Origin: an uncultured Eubacterium sp.
GTDB lineage: Bacteria; Bacillota; Clostridia; Oscillospirales; Acutalibacteraceae
Direction of reading: 5' to 3'
NCBI GenBank assembly: GCA_900542875.1
Contig: UQPH01000014.1
Location: 1 to 34,058 of the forward strand
DNA: 34,058 nt
The position numbers and the translations under genes were made by a program. The notes below the pieces were generated by a model. The model did no database searches. It had not been told where the DNA came from and worked only from the letters and a program-made list of their open reading frames with translations. Of this stretch, positions 1-7,932 are shown one piece after another. Every line of letters begins with the position of its first letter. The stretch's first letter is position 1.

Positions 1-71
1 CGTCTGAGCATATCAACAGGAGCAAGCGCCTCTATAATTTCAAAGCCGTCAGCCAAAAATACATATACCAT
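1..71 (-). CDS. DJ-1/PfpI family protein, N-terminal fragment
   Basis: Only the first 23 codons are inside the window; the gene runs off the left edge. The visible peptide starts MVYVFLADGFEIIEALAPVD and continues MLR. This is the opening beta strand and first helix of the DJ-1/ThiJ/PfpI fold. Glu14, in the GFEIIEALAPVD motif, matches the glutamate that contacts the nucleophilic cysteine in DJ-1; the cysteine itself lies outside the window. Members act as glyoxalase/deglycase-like, chaperone or amidase enzymes, so the exact activity cannot be given. The ATG is 2 bases after the stop of the GNAT gene, so it is probably the last visible gene of the dgt-dnaG-rpoD transcription unit. Confidence 0.85.
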   Translation of the reverse strand, partial: MVYVFLADGFEIIEALAPVDMLR

Positions 72-73
72 AA

Positions 74-532
74 TTAATCCTCCGTATTAAGCAACACAAT
101 AGGTTCTTTTAGCGAACATCCCACAATGAGATATTCGTTATTAATTACATCATTTTCAAAAAATTTCAATTTGTCAACACTTCTGACTTCGTTAAATCCT
201 CTTTGCTTATAATAAGTAACAAGACGCTCATTGGCAGGAATAAGGCAAACATCACTGCCAAAAGAGCAAACATATGACAAAAGTTGTGACATATATCCCC
301 TGCCTCTGTATTGCTTTAGAGTACAGGCGGCATAGATATATTTTGCCGCACAGTCACCAAGAGAGCAATCCACAAAAAACAAAAGCGATACGGCTTTACC
401 GTCTTTTATATAAGCAAAGCACTTTCCGTATTTCAAATTTTCATAAAAATATTTTACATCGTCAAAAGTATCGCCGAATGCTTCACACCAAATTTCTGCG
501 ATACCGTTTAAGTCATTATATACCTCAATCAT
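74..532 (-). CDS. GNAT-family N-acetyltransferase
   Basis: This is a 152-residue single-domain GNAT protein. The acetyl-CoA pyrophosphate-binding motif is visible as QYRGRGY at residues 74-80, followed by the amphipathic helix MSQLLSYVCSFG. A C-terminal strand-turn motif YYKQRGF follows around residues 107-113. Substrate is unknown: the family acylates amines on small molecules, peptides or proteins. I chose the ATG at 532, which overlaps the stop of the upstream DUF2156 gene in an 8-base ATGATTGA, rather than a TTG 12 bases further upstream. There is no good ribosome-binding site for either, so translational coupling is likely. The upstream DUF2156 protein is also expected to have a GNAT fold, so the two may be functionally linked, which is inference. 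Confidence 0.85.
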   Translation of the reverse strand: MIEVYNDLNGIAEIWCEAFGDTFDDVKYFYENLKYGKCFAYIKDGKAVSLLFFVDCSLGDCAAKYIYAACTLKQYRGRGYMSQLLSYVCSFGSDVCLIPANERLVTYYKQRGFNEVRSVDKLKFFENDVINNEYLIVGCSLKEPIVLLNTED

Positions 533-1421
533 TATACACAGCAACGCCCTTTTTGAGAAAAATCTCTGGATAATAGGACTGCTTTGCTTTTCTCAGTCCC
601 TCAATGCCTAAGTCTTCCTCACGGTTTACATACTCGTATTTACCAAGCAGACAATTCTTTGTAAACTCCTGACAAATAATAGGATATGCTCCACGCATTT
701 CGGCAGGTGCTTTTTCAAAATGAGTAACAAAGCAGGATGAATTAACCTGACCCTCTCCCATTGTAAAAGCCACAGCCTCACCGTTTACTCTGATAAGGCC
801 GCCGACAAAATCAAGCTCATCAAAATACTCAAAAGCTCTGAGCACAGCCTCAAACTCAAAAGAATAATCCTCGTTATCGCTGTCCTTATTTTCTATCCAT
901 TTTGCGTGAAGTGCAATGCACTCATCTATATTATCCTTTGTCAACGGTTCAAACTGCCAATCGGGATTTGTTTTCTTAAAAAATGTTATGTGATTACGCT
1001 TTGAATGATACTTTTTTCCTGAAAGAGAAGCCATTTTTTCGACAGAATAAATATAATCGTTAAATGCGTCGTCAAAATTATATTCAAACTTTGCGAAAAA
1101 TGCTTCTTGAAGCATTCCGAGATAGCCTTCGGTTACACCGTAAATCTTTGGCGTTGTGTTATTGGCTCTTGCATCATCAACAATCTTTTCAACAGCATCG
1201 GTGAAATCGCCCTCACCAAGAGGAACAGAATAAGTCAGGCTTTCGCCGTCGTGCCATCTGACTATCAAAAAATCTTTATATTTACATATTTCGGTTTTAT
1301 ACGCTTCGCTCCAAATAAAAAGATTGCCGAAAGTATATTCACAATTCATACTGTTAGCGTGCTTAAGGCAAGCGTTGACCCATAGTTTATCGCTGATTTC
1401 AGGTTTCTTAAAACTAAGCAT
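525..1421 (-). CDS. DUF2156 (LPG synthase C-terminal-like) protein
   Basis: The 298-residue protein resembles the stand-alone DUF2156 family, related to the aminoacyl-transfer domain of phosphatidylglycerol lysyltransferase (MprF) and built on a double GNAT fold. Family signs are the N-terminal CEYTFGNLFIW stretch, the central KRNHITFFKK segment, and a C-terminal half with AFTMGEGQ and the closing VNREEDLGIEGLRKAKQSY region. No transmembrane segment is present, so unlike MprF it should be soluble. The acceptor and donor are unknown. The ATG at 1421 is preceded by AAGGAG with 7 bases of spacing and overlaps the stop of the kinase gene by 8 bases (ATGCTTAG). A longer in-frame extension to 1451 is rejected because it would lie deep inside the kinase gene. 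Confidence 0.82.
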   Translation of the reverse strand: MLSFKKPEISDKLWVNACLKHANSMNCEYTFGNLFIWSEAYKTEICKYKDFLIVRWHDGESLTYSVPLGEGDFTDAVEKIVDDARANNTTPKIYGVTEGYLGMLQEAFFAKFEYNFDDAFNDYIYSVEKMASLSGKKYHSKRNHITFFKKTNPDWQFEPLTKDNIDECIALHAKWIENKDSDNEDYSFEFEAVLRAFEYFDELDFVGGLIRVNGEAVAFTMGEGQVNSSCFVTHFEKAPAEMRGAYPIICQEFTKNCLLGKYEYVNREEDLGIEGLRKAKQSYYPEIFLKKGVAVYND

Positions 1422-2097
1422 TTGAAAGCTCCTTATCCACAATTTCAACAACAGCCTTATGAATTTGCTCTACTGAATAGGGATTTTTTCCGTCGGAGCA
1501 GTTTACAATATGCCAACCCTGTTTTTCAGCGGCGTAAAGTGCGGATTTTCTGCAAGCATTGAGAAAATCAACATTAACCTCATGAACATCCTTTTTGCCC
1601 TCATCGCCGTGATAACGAGAGGTCATAAGACGTTGGGATATATCAACGGGCATATCGAGATAAATCACAGCATCAGGGCGTGGAATTCCGATTTTATCGT
1701 ATTCAAAGTCCTCTGTCCACTTCAAATACTCGTCCCACTTATCCTCACTGATTTTTTCCATCTGATAAATTGAATTCGAGGTTGCATACCTGTCGGCAAG
1801 AATAAGTGTTCCGTTATCAAAATCGTCTTTCCACTTTAACTTAAACGAAGCAAAGCGGTCAACGGCATAAAAAGCGGAAGCCGCATAAGCGTTTACATCG
1901 TTTGCATTTTTTCCAAATTCGCCGCCGAGATACATATTTACCAGAGTACTTGACGGACTGTCGTAATCAGGGAGTTTTATCTTTTTATACTTAATATTTT
2001 TATTAAAAAAATATTCTTCAAGAAGCTGTGTTTGGGTGGACTTTCCGCTTCCGTCAAGTCCCTCCATAATAATAAGTTTTCCTTTAGTTGTTTTCAT
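1414..2097 (-). CDS. tmk: thymidylate kinase-like dNMP kinase
   Basis: This 227-residue P-loop kinase fits the thymidylate kinase superfamily, which transfers phosphate from ATP to dTMP in dTTP synthesis. Visible motifs are the P-loop GLDGSGKST (residues 13-21), the DRY motif (102-104) in the LILADRYATSNSIYQ segment, the PDAVIYLDMP strand, and a lid with SRYHGDEGKKD (160-170). It is somewhat longer than classical Tmk and belongs to a clostridial branch found next to rpoD and primase genes, so the substrate assignment is by family. I took the ATG at 2097; upstream in-frame codons sit within the preceding DUF896 gene. It overlaps that gene by 14 bases. Its position in the dnaG-rpoD operon ties a dNTP-supply step to replication and transcription genes. 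Confidence 0.85.
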   Translation of the reverse strand: MKTTKGKLIIMEGLDGSGKSTQTQLLEEYFFNKNIKYKKIKLPDYDSPSSTLVNMYLGGEFGKNANDVNAYAASAFYAVDRFASFKLKWKDDFDNGTLILADRYATSNSIYQMEKISEDKWDEYLKWTEDFEYDKIGIPRPDAVIYLDMPVDISQRLMTSRYHGDEGKKDVHEVNVDFLNACRKSALYAAEKQGWHIVNCSDGKNPYSVEQIHKAVVEIVDKELSNA

Positions 2098-2305
2098 CTT
2101 CTGCTTTTCTTTCCAACTTTTCTTTTGTGCCGTCAGGACGGACAATATAGGTATTTGCAAGTTGTTCGGCAAGACTCGCCTTAAATGAATTAACATATTC
2201 AAGTCTTAATTCGGCTTGCTCCTTTTTTTCGTCATCTGTTAAGCCCTCGGCAGTTTTTGCCTTATGGGCAAGTTCATTTATTCTGTCGATTTTTTTCTGT
2301 TCCAT
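2084..2305 (-). CDS. DUF896 family small protein (YnzC/UPF0291-like)
   Basis: This is a 73-residue hydrophilic protein matching the DUF896 family, of which Bacillus YnzC is the known member. The pattern is a charged helical hairpin, KIDRINELAHKAK then LTDDEKKEQAELRLEYV, followed by a short C-terminal segment with RPDGTKEKLERK. YnzC has a two-helix hairpin structure; its role is unclear, with SOS-associated expression reported for relatives. The ATG at 2305 shares one base with the rpoD stop (TGATG), which indicates translational coupling to sigma factor synthesis. A preceding in-frame TTG would add one residue and is less likely. The protein has no membrane segment or signal peptide. Confidence 0.88.
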   Translation of the reverse strand: MEQKKIDRINELAHKAKTAEGLTDDEKKEQAELRLEYVNSFKASLAEQLANTYIVRPDGTKEKLERKAEDENN

Positions 2306-3426
2306 CAATCCAAAAAGTCCTTTAATTTTTTACTTCTGCTTGGGTGGCGAAGTTTACGTAAAGCCTTTGCCTCAATCTGTCTGATACGCTCACGGGTTAC
2401 ATTAAACTCTTTACCTACCTCTTCGAGCGTCTTTGGATTGCCGTCCTCAAGACCGAAACGAAGTTTTAATACTTTTTCTTCTCTTGGGGTAAGAGTTTGA
2501 AGAACCTCCGAGAGTTGCTCCTTAAGCAGGCTCATCGACGCCGCATCGGCAGGTGCAAGAGCATCGTCATCCGGAATGAAGTCGCCGAGATGCGAGTCCT
2601 CCTCTTCACCGATTGGGGTTTCGAGAGATACAGGTTCCTGAGATACTCTGATAATTTCTCTTACCTTATCAACAGGCATTTCAAGATAATCTGCGATTTC
2701 CTCGGGTGTTGCCTCGTGACCGTTAAGGTGAAGAAGCTGTGACTGTGCCTTTTTAACCTTATTAATAGTTTCTACCATATGGACAGGAATACGAATGGTT
2801 CTTGCTTGGTCGGCTATTGCTCTGGTAATAGCTTGTCTAATCCACCATGTGGCATAAGTAGAAAACTTAAATCCCTTAGTATAGTCGAACTTATCAACTG
2901 CTTTTATAAGACCCAGGTTACCCTCTTGAATAAGGTCAAGGAACTGCATACCTCTGCCTACATATCTTTTTGCGATACTTACAACAAGACGAAGGTTAGC
3001 CTCTGCAAGTCTTTTCTTTGCCTGCTCGTCATCATCTGCGATTTTAATAGCAAGTTCAATTTCCTCCTCTGCGGTAAGAAGCGGAATTCTGCCGATTTCC
3101 TTAAGATAAACCTTAACCGGATCATCCATTGCAGCACTGTCATTTACGGCAACGGTATCTGCTGCGTCTGTCTCCTTAGGAAGGTCAACCTCAAGAGAAA
3201 TTCCATCAAGCGTCTCCGACGAAAAGTCATCTATAATGCTGATGTTATTTGCGTCGATAAGGTCGTTAAGAGTTTCGAGTTCGTTTACATCAAGGTCAAG
3301 TTCAACGATAAGATTATCAATTTCCTGAGCGGTGAGGTGACCCGACGCCTTTCCCTTTTCAACAAGTTTTTTGAAGGCGTTTTGCTTTTTTTCCTCATCG
3401 GTGGTAGTTACTTTAGTCTTGTCCAT
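2305..3426 (-). CDS. rpoD: primary RNA polymerase sigma factor RpoD (SigA)
   Basis: This 373-residue sigma-70 protein directs core RNA polymerase to housekeeping promoters. In order: an acidic region 1.1 (about residues 15-100), region 1.2 from DPVKVYLKEIGRIPLL (102-117), region 2 with the very conserved IQEGNLGLIKAVDKFD and YATWWIRQAITRA segments (166-203), region 3 (about 215-290), and region 4 with LRFGLEDG, LEEVGKEFNVTRERIRQIE (334-352) and the usual end. Length is normal for a Firmicute SigA. The ATG at 3426 has AGGAG upstream with 8 bases of spacing; longer upstream extensions fall inside dnaG. It follows dnaG by 13 bases. The promoters described in this window fit the sequence this factor recognises. 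Confidence 0.98.
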   Translation of the reverse strand: MDKTKVTTTDEEKKQNAFKKLVEKGKASGHLTAQEIDNLIVELDLDVNELETLNDLIDANNISIIDDFSSETLDGISLEVDLPKETDAADTVAVNDSAAMDDPVKVYLKEIGRIPLLTAEEEIELAIKIADDDEQAKKRLAEANLRLVVSIAKRYVGRGMQFLDLIQEGNLGLIKAVDKFDYTKGFKFSTYATWWIRQAITRAIADQARTIRIPVHMVETINKVKKAQSQLLHLNGHEATPEEIADYLEMPVDKVREIIRVSQEPVSLETPIGEEEDSHLGDFIPDDDALAPADAASMSLLKEQLSEVLQTLTPREEKVLKLRFGLEDGNPKTLEEVGKEFNVTRERIRQIEAKALRKLRHPSRSKKLKDFLD

Positions 3427-3439
3427 AATTAATCTCCTC

Positions 3440-5185
3440 TTATGTATTTTTATTCTTAAACATATTTCTGAATGCGTCGTCATCAAGTGAGGCGGCATTC
3501 ACTTTATTACTTTTTTTATATTCCCTTTTAACAACATTAACGCAGTCAAGGAACTCCTGCTTTGGGTCAGCGCTGTTTTTGGTTGAATGAATAATTTTAG
3601 TGAGTTTACTCATCTCGTCATCGTCAAAGCACTCGTTAAAGACTATCAAATCAAGCGACATATTTTCGTTAATTCTGTGAATTATCGTATCATACGCCTT
3701 TCGGTAAAAGCCCTCGCTGAGCATTTCACTTTTAAGTTCTGTGCAAAGTTTAATGCAATCAGGATGAGTCAAAAGCAATCCGATAATCCTTTGTTCTGCC
3801 TTTAGCATAACGGTAGATGCGGAAGAATCATAACTTTCCTTCATAGTTTGACGCATATCGGTGTCAATTATTTTCTTAAACTCACGATTTCTTTTGCCAC
3901 ACATTTTTCGTGCATTATATTCATCAAGTTGAGCCTGAAGAGCCCTTTTTTCTATTCCGAGTTCCTCTGCAAGGCGTGAGAGATAAAGGTCTCTTTCTAT
4001 CGGTTTTGCCGTGCTCAAAATCTTAACAGCCTCGTTTGCATAAGCACTTTTTCCTCTTGTGGTGCCAAGGTCAAAATTACTTCTTGCGCTAACGAGAGCA
4101 AACTCCGTTTCGCTTGACGAATTATCGAGCATTGAAGCAAAACGGTCTCTGCCGAGTTTTCTTATAATCTCGTCAGGGTCTTTACCGCCGCTTAAACGAG
4201 GTATGCTGATTTTCATATCCGTCTGTTCAAAAAGACCTATGGCCTTATTAAGTGCCTTTTGTCCGGCTTCGTCATTATCATAAATCAATATAATCTCTTT
4301 TGCATATCGGGATATAAGCCTTACCTGCTCGGGAGTAAGAGCAGTACCGCAACCTGCCACGGCATTTGTAAAGCCTGCCTGATGCATGGCAATAACATCC
4401 ATATAACCCTCACAAAGAATTAGGCTGTCCTCTTTGCTGTCCTTTGCAAAATTAAGACCGAAGAGTTCATAAGTCTTTTTGTAAACAAGGGTTTCAGATG
4501 AATTGATATACTTAGGCTTTGAGTCATCAAGAACTCTTCCGCCAAAGGCAATCACATTACCCCTGACATCAATTATAGGAGTCATAACACGGTTAACAAA
4601 TGTATCGTAATACCCTCTTTTACCCTGTTTAATCACTCCTGCCGCCTGCATCTCAATCTGCTTAAATCCGAGCGAATGCAAATGCCGTTCCAAACTGTGC
4701 CAATCATCGGGAGCATAGCCCAATCCGAAATGTTGAATTGTCTTACGGCTGAGACCTCTTGAAAGAAAATAATCAAGTCCGACTTTGCCCCGCTCGCTCA
4801 TCATATAACTGTGATAAAACCTTGCCGTTGCACGGTTAATTTCAAGAATTTTTCGTCTTAATTTAGAGAGAGTATCATCATATGTACTCTCCTCGGGCAT
4901 CTGCATTCCTGCCCTTTGAGCAAGTAATTTAACGGCGTCAACATAATCAAGATTTTCTATCTTTTTAACAAAGGTTACGGCATCTCCGCCGACTCCGCAG
5001 CCAAAGCAGTAAAAACTTTGAGTATCGTCATATACGGTAAAAGAAGGAGTTTTTTCGTTATGAAACGGACACAATCCGACATAAGTATTGCCACGCTTTT
5101 TCAGCGTAACGTAATTCGATATTAAATCCGCAATATCGGTCTTCATTCTGACCTCTTGCAAAAAACTGTCGCTTAGTATCGGCAT
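3440..5185 (-). CDS. dnaG: DNA primase DnaG
   Basis: The 581-residue primase makes RNA primers at the replication fork together with the replicative helicase. The N-terminal CHC2 zinc ribbon has ligands Cys39, His42, Cys60 and Cys63 (CPFH then CFGC). The TOPRIM catalytic domain shows the EGYMDV motif (Glu259) and the metal-binding YDNDEAG (Asp303, Asp305). The C-terminal region from about residue 450 is the helicase-binding part and is, as usual, poorly conserved. The ATG at 5185 has AAAGGAG 6-7 bases upstream. The gene lies 32 bases after dgt and 13 bases before rpoD, in the order of the macromolecular-synthesis operon of Clostridia. Confidence 0.98.
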   Translation of the reverse strand: MPILSDSFLQEVRMKTDIADLISNYVTLKKRGNTYVGLCPFHNEKTPSFTVYDDTQSFYCFGCGVGGDAVTFVKKIENLDYVDAVKLLAQRAGMQMPEESTYDDTLSKLRRKILEINRATARFYHSYMMSERGKVGLDYFLSRGLSRKTIQHFGLGYAPDDWHSLERHLHSLGFKQIEMQAAGVIKQGKRGYYDTFVNRVMTPIIDVRGNVIAFGGRVLDDSKPKYINSSETLVYKKTYELFGLNFAKDSKEDSLILCEGYMDVIAMHQAGFTNAVAGCGTALTPEQVRLISRYAKEIILIYDNDEAGQKALNKAIGLFEQTDMKISIPRLSGGKDPDEIIRKLGRDRFASMLDNSSSETEFALVSARSNFDLGTTRGKSAYANEAVKILSTAKPIERDLYLSRLAEELGIEKRALQAQLDEYNARKMCGKRNREFKKIIDTDMRQTMKESYDSSASTVMLKAEQRIIGLLLTHPDCIKLCTELKSEMLSEGFYRKAYDTIIHRINENMSLDLIVFNECFDDDEMSKLTKIIHSTKNSADPKQEFLDCVNVVKREYKKSNKVNAASLDDDAFRNMFKNKNT

Positions 5186-5217
5186 AGTAACTCCTTTCGT
5201 AAAAATTCTTTATATAA

Positions 5218-6216
5218 TTATTCTATCCAAAATTTCGGAACATAAAGTTGATTGAATACTTTAAGCGAATAATTATCGCTCATTCCCGCTATGTAATCAC
5301 ATACCGCTCTGTCAACGCTTTCTTTTTCGGCAACAGAACTGTAAGGATAAGGCAATTCCTCGGGGTGCTTAATATAATGCTCATAGATTTTTTCAAGCAT
5401 TGCAACGGCCTTGACCTCTTCGCCCTTACATACGGGATTGCGATAAACGGCAGTAAACATAAAATCGTGCAAATCGTTAAAAAGTTCCCAAAATTCGTCA
5501 CTCATCAAAATACGCTCGTGCGAGCTGTTATGAATAACATTAAGAACCATATTGTTAATTCTCTCGCTTTTTCCCATACCGAGAGACATTCTCAAATCGA
5601 GAGGAATGTCCTCCTCATTCATAACTTCGGCTCTGATAGCGTCATCTATATCATGATTGATATAAGCGATTTTATCGGCTATTCTGATTATCTGACCCTC
5701 AAGGGTGTAGGCATCTTCGCCGACTGTATGGCAGAGTATTCCGTTTCGCACCTCGTCGGTAAGGTTAAGTCCTTTACCGTTTTTTTCAAGATAATCAACC
5801 ACCCTGACGCTTTGCTCATAGTGCTTAAATCCGTTAGGCGAAAGTCCGTTAAGTGCTCTTTCGCCTGCGTGACCGAACGGAGTATGCCCCAAATCGTGAC
5901 CCAGAGCAACAGCCTCTGTCAAATCTTCATTAAGTTGAAGTGCTCTTGCAATAGTTCGTGCAATTTGTGAAACCTCGAGAGTATGGGTTAGCCTTGTACG
6001 GTAATGGTCACCCGACGGAGCAAGAAAAACCTGCGTTTTATGTTTTAATCTTCTGAATGACTGACAGTGAATAATCCTGTCACGGTCACGCTGAAAGCAG
6101 GTACGTATGTCACACTCTTTTTCCGGTTTTATTCTTCCACGGGAATTAACTGAAAGAGTGGCATAAGGGGAAAGAATTTTCTTTTCATTTTCTTGAGTTA
6201 TTTCACGAATAAGCAT
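5218..6216 (-). CDS. dgt: dGTPase-like dNTP triphosphohydrolase
   Basis: The 332-residue HD-domain protein is of the deoxyguanosinetriphosphate triphosphohydrolase type, cleaving dNTPs to nucleoside and triphosphate. HD-superfamily metal ligands are visible as His78 (RLTHTLEV), His107-Asp108 (GHDLGHTPFGHAGE) and Asp181 (RIADKIAYINHDIDDA). The N-terminus carries the family's RDRDRIIHCQSFRRLKHKTQ segment. The protein is the shorter, Gram-positive form, often annotated as dGTPase-like, so the preferred dNTP may not be dGTP. The ATG at 6216 has AAGGGG about 12 bases upstream. It is the first gene of the dnaG-rpoD unit and is divergent from the metallophosphoesterase gene across 135 bases. Confidence 0.95.
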   Translation of the reverse strand: MLIREITQENEKKILSPYATLSVNSRGRIKPEKECDIRTCFQRDRDRIIHCQSFRRLKHKTQVFLAPSGDHYRTRLTHTLEVSQIARTIARALQLNEDLTEAVALGHDLGHTPFGHAGERALNGLSPNGFKHYEQSVRVVDYLEKNGKGLNLTDEVRNGILCHTVGEDAYTLEGQIIRIADKIAYINHDIDDAIRAEVMNEEDIPLDLRMSLGMGKSERINNMVLNVIHNSSHERILMSDEFWELFNDLHDFMFTAVYRNPVCKGEEVKAVAMLEKIYEHYIKHPEELPYPYSSVAEKESVDRAVCDYIAGMSDNYSLKVFNQLYVPKFWIE

Positions 6217-6267
6217 AATAATTAATTTCCCCTTTCGTCAAAAAAATACTAATTTTTCTCTCTATAT

Positions 6268-6273
6268 ATTATA
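6268..6273 (-). promoter_or_regulatory. possible -10 element of the dgt-dnaG-rpoD unit
   Basis: On the minus strand a perfect TATAAT (6273-6268) lies about 50 bases upstream of the dgt start in an AT-rich stretch. No acceptable -35 element is found at 16-18 bases (the best is GGGAAT) and there is no TGn extension, so this is a weak call. It is the only plausible promoter I can see before dgt. Confidence 0.3.
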
Positions 6274-6306
6274 TACTGTATTTTATGTATATTCCCTTTA
6301 TTTTTC

Positions 6307-6335
6307 TTGACTAAAAATTTTATATGGGATATGAT
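6307..6335 (+). promoter_or_regulatory. sigma-A promoter of the metallophosphoesterase gene
   Basis: TTGACT (6307-6312) and TATGAT (6330-6335) are separated by exactly 17 bases. The expected transcription start is about 6342, next to the ribosome-binding site and only about 10 bases before the ATG at 6352, so the leader would be extremely short. Confidence 0.75.
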
Positions 6336-6351
6336 AAGACAGAGGTGTGAG

Positions 6352-7197
6352 ATGGAATATATTTTTATAATAATTATTGTTATGGCCGTAATTATTGCCA
6401 TAGGTGTATTTTTATATCTGCAAAACAATATAATTGATATAACAAAATACAACCTGAAATACGACAAAGCAGACGAGCCTATCAGAATAGTGCAACTCAG
6501 CGACCTTCATTCCAAACCCTTCAAAAAGGTACTGAAAAAAATTGATGAAATAAAGCCCGACATCATCTGTATTACGGGCGATTACATCAATGACCGTGAA
6601 AAAAATAAGAAAAAAATGCTAAAATACGCAAAAGCGTTGGTCGCAAGGGCAAAAGTTTACTACATAACCGGAAATCACGAAAGACGGCTTAAAAACTTTG
6701 ACGAATTAATGAATGAACTCGCCGAAGTCGGATTTATCGTTCTTTTGAACAGAGTCAGCATATATAACGACAAAGGCTTTGAAATAGATTTCCTCGGTCT
6801 TGACGAAAACCAAGCAAACTTTGACGATTACAAGGCAAGAAAAAAAGGCACCTTTGAATACAAGGATATGTCACCGTACTTTAAGCAACTTAATGAACTC
6901 GGCGGATATAAAATAGTTCTGTCACACTTTCCCGAAAACTTTGAGGGAGTAAAAGAAATGAACTATTCACAGTACGATTTTGATTTACAACTTTCAGGTC
7001 ACGCTCACGGCGGACAATTCTGCCTGCCGTTTATCGGTCCCGTTTACTCACCGGGTCAAGGCTTAAAGCCGAAATATGCAAAAGGCTCATTCGGAAACAG
7101 ACCGAAACTGATAGTATCAAGAGGATTGGGCAATGCGGAGTTTCCCTTCAGGTTATTCAATCACCCGGAGATTAATGTAATTAATATAACTAAATGA
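6352..7197 (+). CDS. membrane-anchored metallophosphoesterase (YkuE-like)
   Basis: The 281-residue protein has one N-terminal transmembrane helix (about residues 4-24) followed by a calcineurin-like phosphoesterase domain. Metal-binding motifs appear in order: SDLHS (50-54), GDYIND (76-81), GNHE (107-110), SHFPE (191-195) and GHAHGG (216-221). This matches the YkuE/YaeI group, some members of which hydrolyse lipid-linked phosphates such as UDP-diacylglucosamine-type substrates; the actual substrate here is unknown. The start is the ATG at 6352 with GAGG 6 bases upstream. An in-frame TTG at 6307 is part of the -35 element, so it cannot be translated from this promoter. It is the only plus-strand gene and is monocistronic between its promoter and a long hairpin. 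Confidence 0.93.
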   Translation: MEYIFIIIIVMAVIIAIGVFLYLQNNIIDITKYNLKYDKADEPIRIVQLSDLHSKPFKKVLKKIDEIKPDIICITGDYINDREKNKKKMLKYAKALVARAKVYYITGNHERRLKNFDELMNELAEVGFIVLLNRVSIYNDKGFEIDFLGLDENQANFDDYKARKKGTFEYKDMSPYFKQLNELGGYKIVLSHFPENFEGVKEMNYSQYDFDLQLSGHAHGGQFCLPFIGPVYSPGQGLKPKYAKGSFGNRPKLIVSRGLGNAEFPFRLFNHPEINVINITK

Positions 7198-7203
7198 ATA
7201 TAA

Positions 7204-7297
7204 GACACGCCCCGAGAGGCACACCGCATAAGAAAGAAATAGGCTTTTAAGCATTTTTCTTATGTAGTGTTGTCAACTCGGAGCGTGTCCGTTTTTT
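7204..7297 (+). terminator. long hairpin terminator between convergent genes
   Basis: Arms GACACGCCCCGAG (7204-7216) and CTCGGAGCGTGTC (7277-7289) pair with one mismatch. An inner stem, 7221-7237 with 7254-7270, adds about 17 pairs including one mismatch and two G-T pairs. Six T bases (7292-7297) follow on the plus strand, as expected for terminating the metallophosphoesterase transcript. On the minus strand the hairpin directly follows the yigZ stop but has only a weak T run, so termination there is less certain. At 86 bases the structure is much longer than a normal intrinsic terminator. Confidence 0.8.
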
Positions 7298-7919
7298 ATA
7301 TTGTCTTAGAAAATTCACTGCGCAGAAATTTAGAAATATATTTACCGTTTGAAACATCAATCAGTTTTGCATTTAGCAAATCGACGATATTTTCCTTAAC
7401 GGAAAATTCCACGCACACTTTATCGCTGAACGAAGTGTTCAAAATTACCGCTGAAAAATCAGACAGAAGAATATTAAGCCTGTCATAAAAAGAATAATCA
7501 ACCTCTGCACTCATAACACTGCACTGAGCCATTGTAATAATTCCTGCGGCGTCAAGGGCAATCTTTGACGTATGGCTGTAAGCACGAACCAAACCGCCTG
7601 CACCCAGAAGAGTTCCTCCGAAATATCTCGTTGCGACAACACAAACATCGACTAAACTTTCCTTGAGCATTACATCAAGCACGGGCACGCCTGCCGTACC
7701 GCTCGGCTCGCCGTCGTCGCTGTAACGCTGTATATTATTTTCACGCAGAACATAGGCATAAACATTATGCGTGGCGTCCCAATGCTTTGATTTAATCTTT
7801 AAAATGAACTCGAGTGCATCTTCTTGAGTTTTAACCGGCTTTGCGTAGCCGATAAATTTAGATTTTTTCTCTATAAAAAAGTCGCTTGCTTCTTTTTCGA
7901 CAGTTTTATATTCCTGCAT
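7296..7919 (-). CDS. yigZ: YigZ/IMPACT family protein (UPF0029)
   Basis: The 207-residue protein belongs to the YigZ/YvyE/IMPACT family. The N-terminal UPF0029 domain (about 10-120) is marked by KKSKFIGYAKPV, the SDDGEPSGTAGVP motif, and the TRYFGGTLLGAGGLVRAYS block. The C-terminal part (about 135-200) fits the DUF1949 ferredoxin-like domain. Eukaryotic IMPACT regulates the kinase GCN2; the bacterial role is unsettled and may involve translation. The start is the ATG at 7919 with GGGAGG 5 bases upstream; a longer frame to 7946 enters the rpmE terminator. The start lies only 14 bases after that terminator's T run. Its stop codon overlaps the T run of the convergent terminator. Confidence 0.93.
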   Translation of the reverse strand: MQEYKTVEKEASDFFIEKKSKFIGYAKPVKTQEDALEFILKIKSKHWDATHNVYAYVLRENNIQRYSDDGEPSGTAGVPVLDVMLKESLVDVCVVATRYFGGTLLGAGGLVRAYSHTSKIALDAAGIITMAQCSVMSAEVDYSFYDRLNILLSDFSAVILNTSFSDKVCVEFSVKENIVDLLNAKLIDVSNGKYISKFLRSEFSKTI

Positions 7920-7932
7920 AAATCCTCCCGAC

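Noticed and set aside
5248..5970. A 240-codon open frame on the plus strand.
   Set aside because: It lies wholly antisense to dgt, which has complete catalytic motifs. The translated sequence has no family features and there is no ribosome-binding site. The same applies to the plus-strand frames at 2779-3432 (rpoD) and 29917-30546 (nadK/tlyA).
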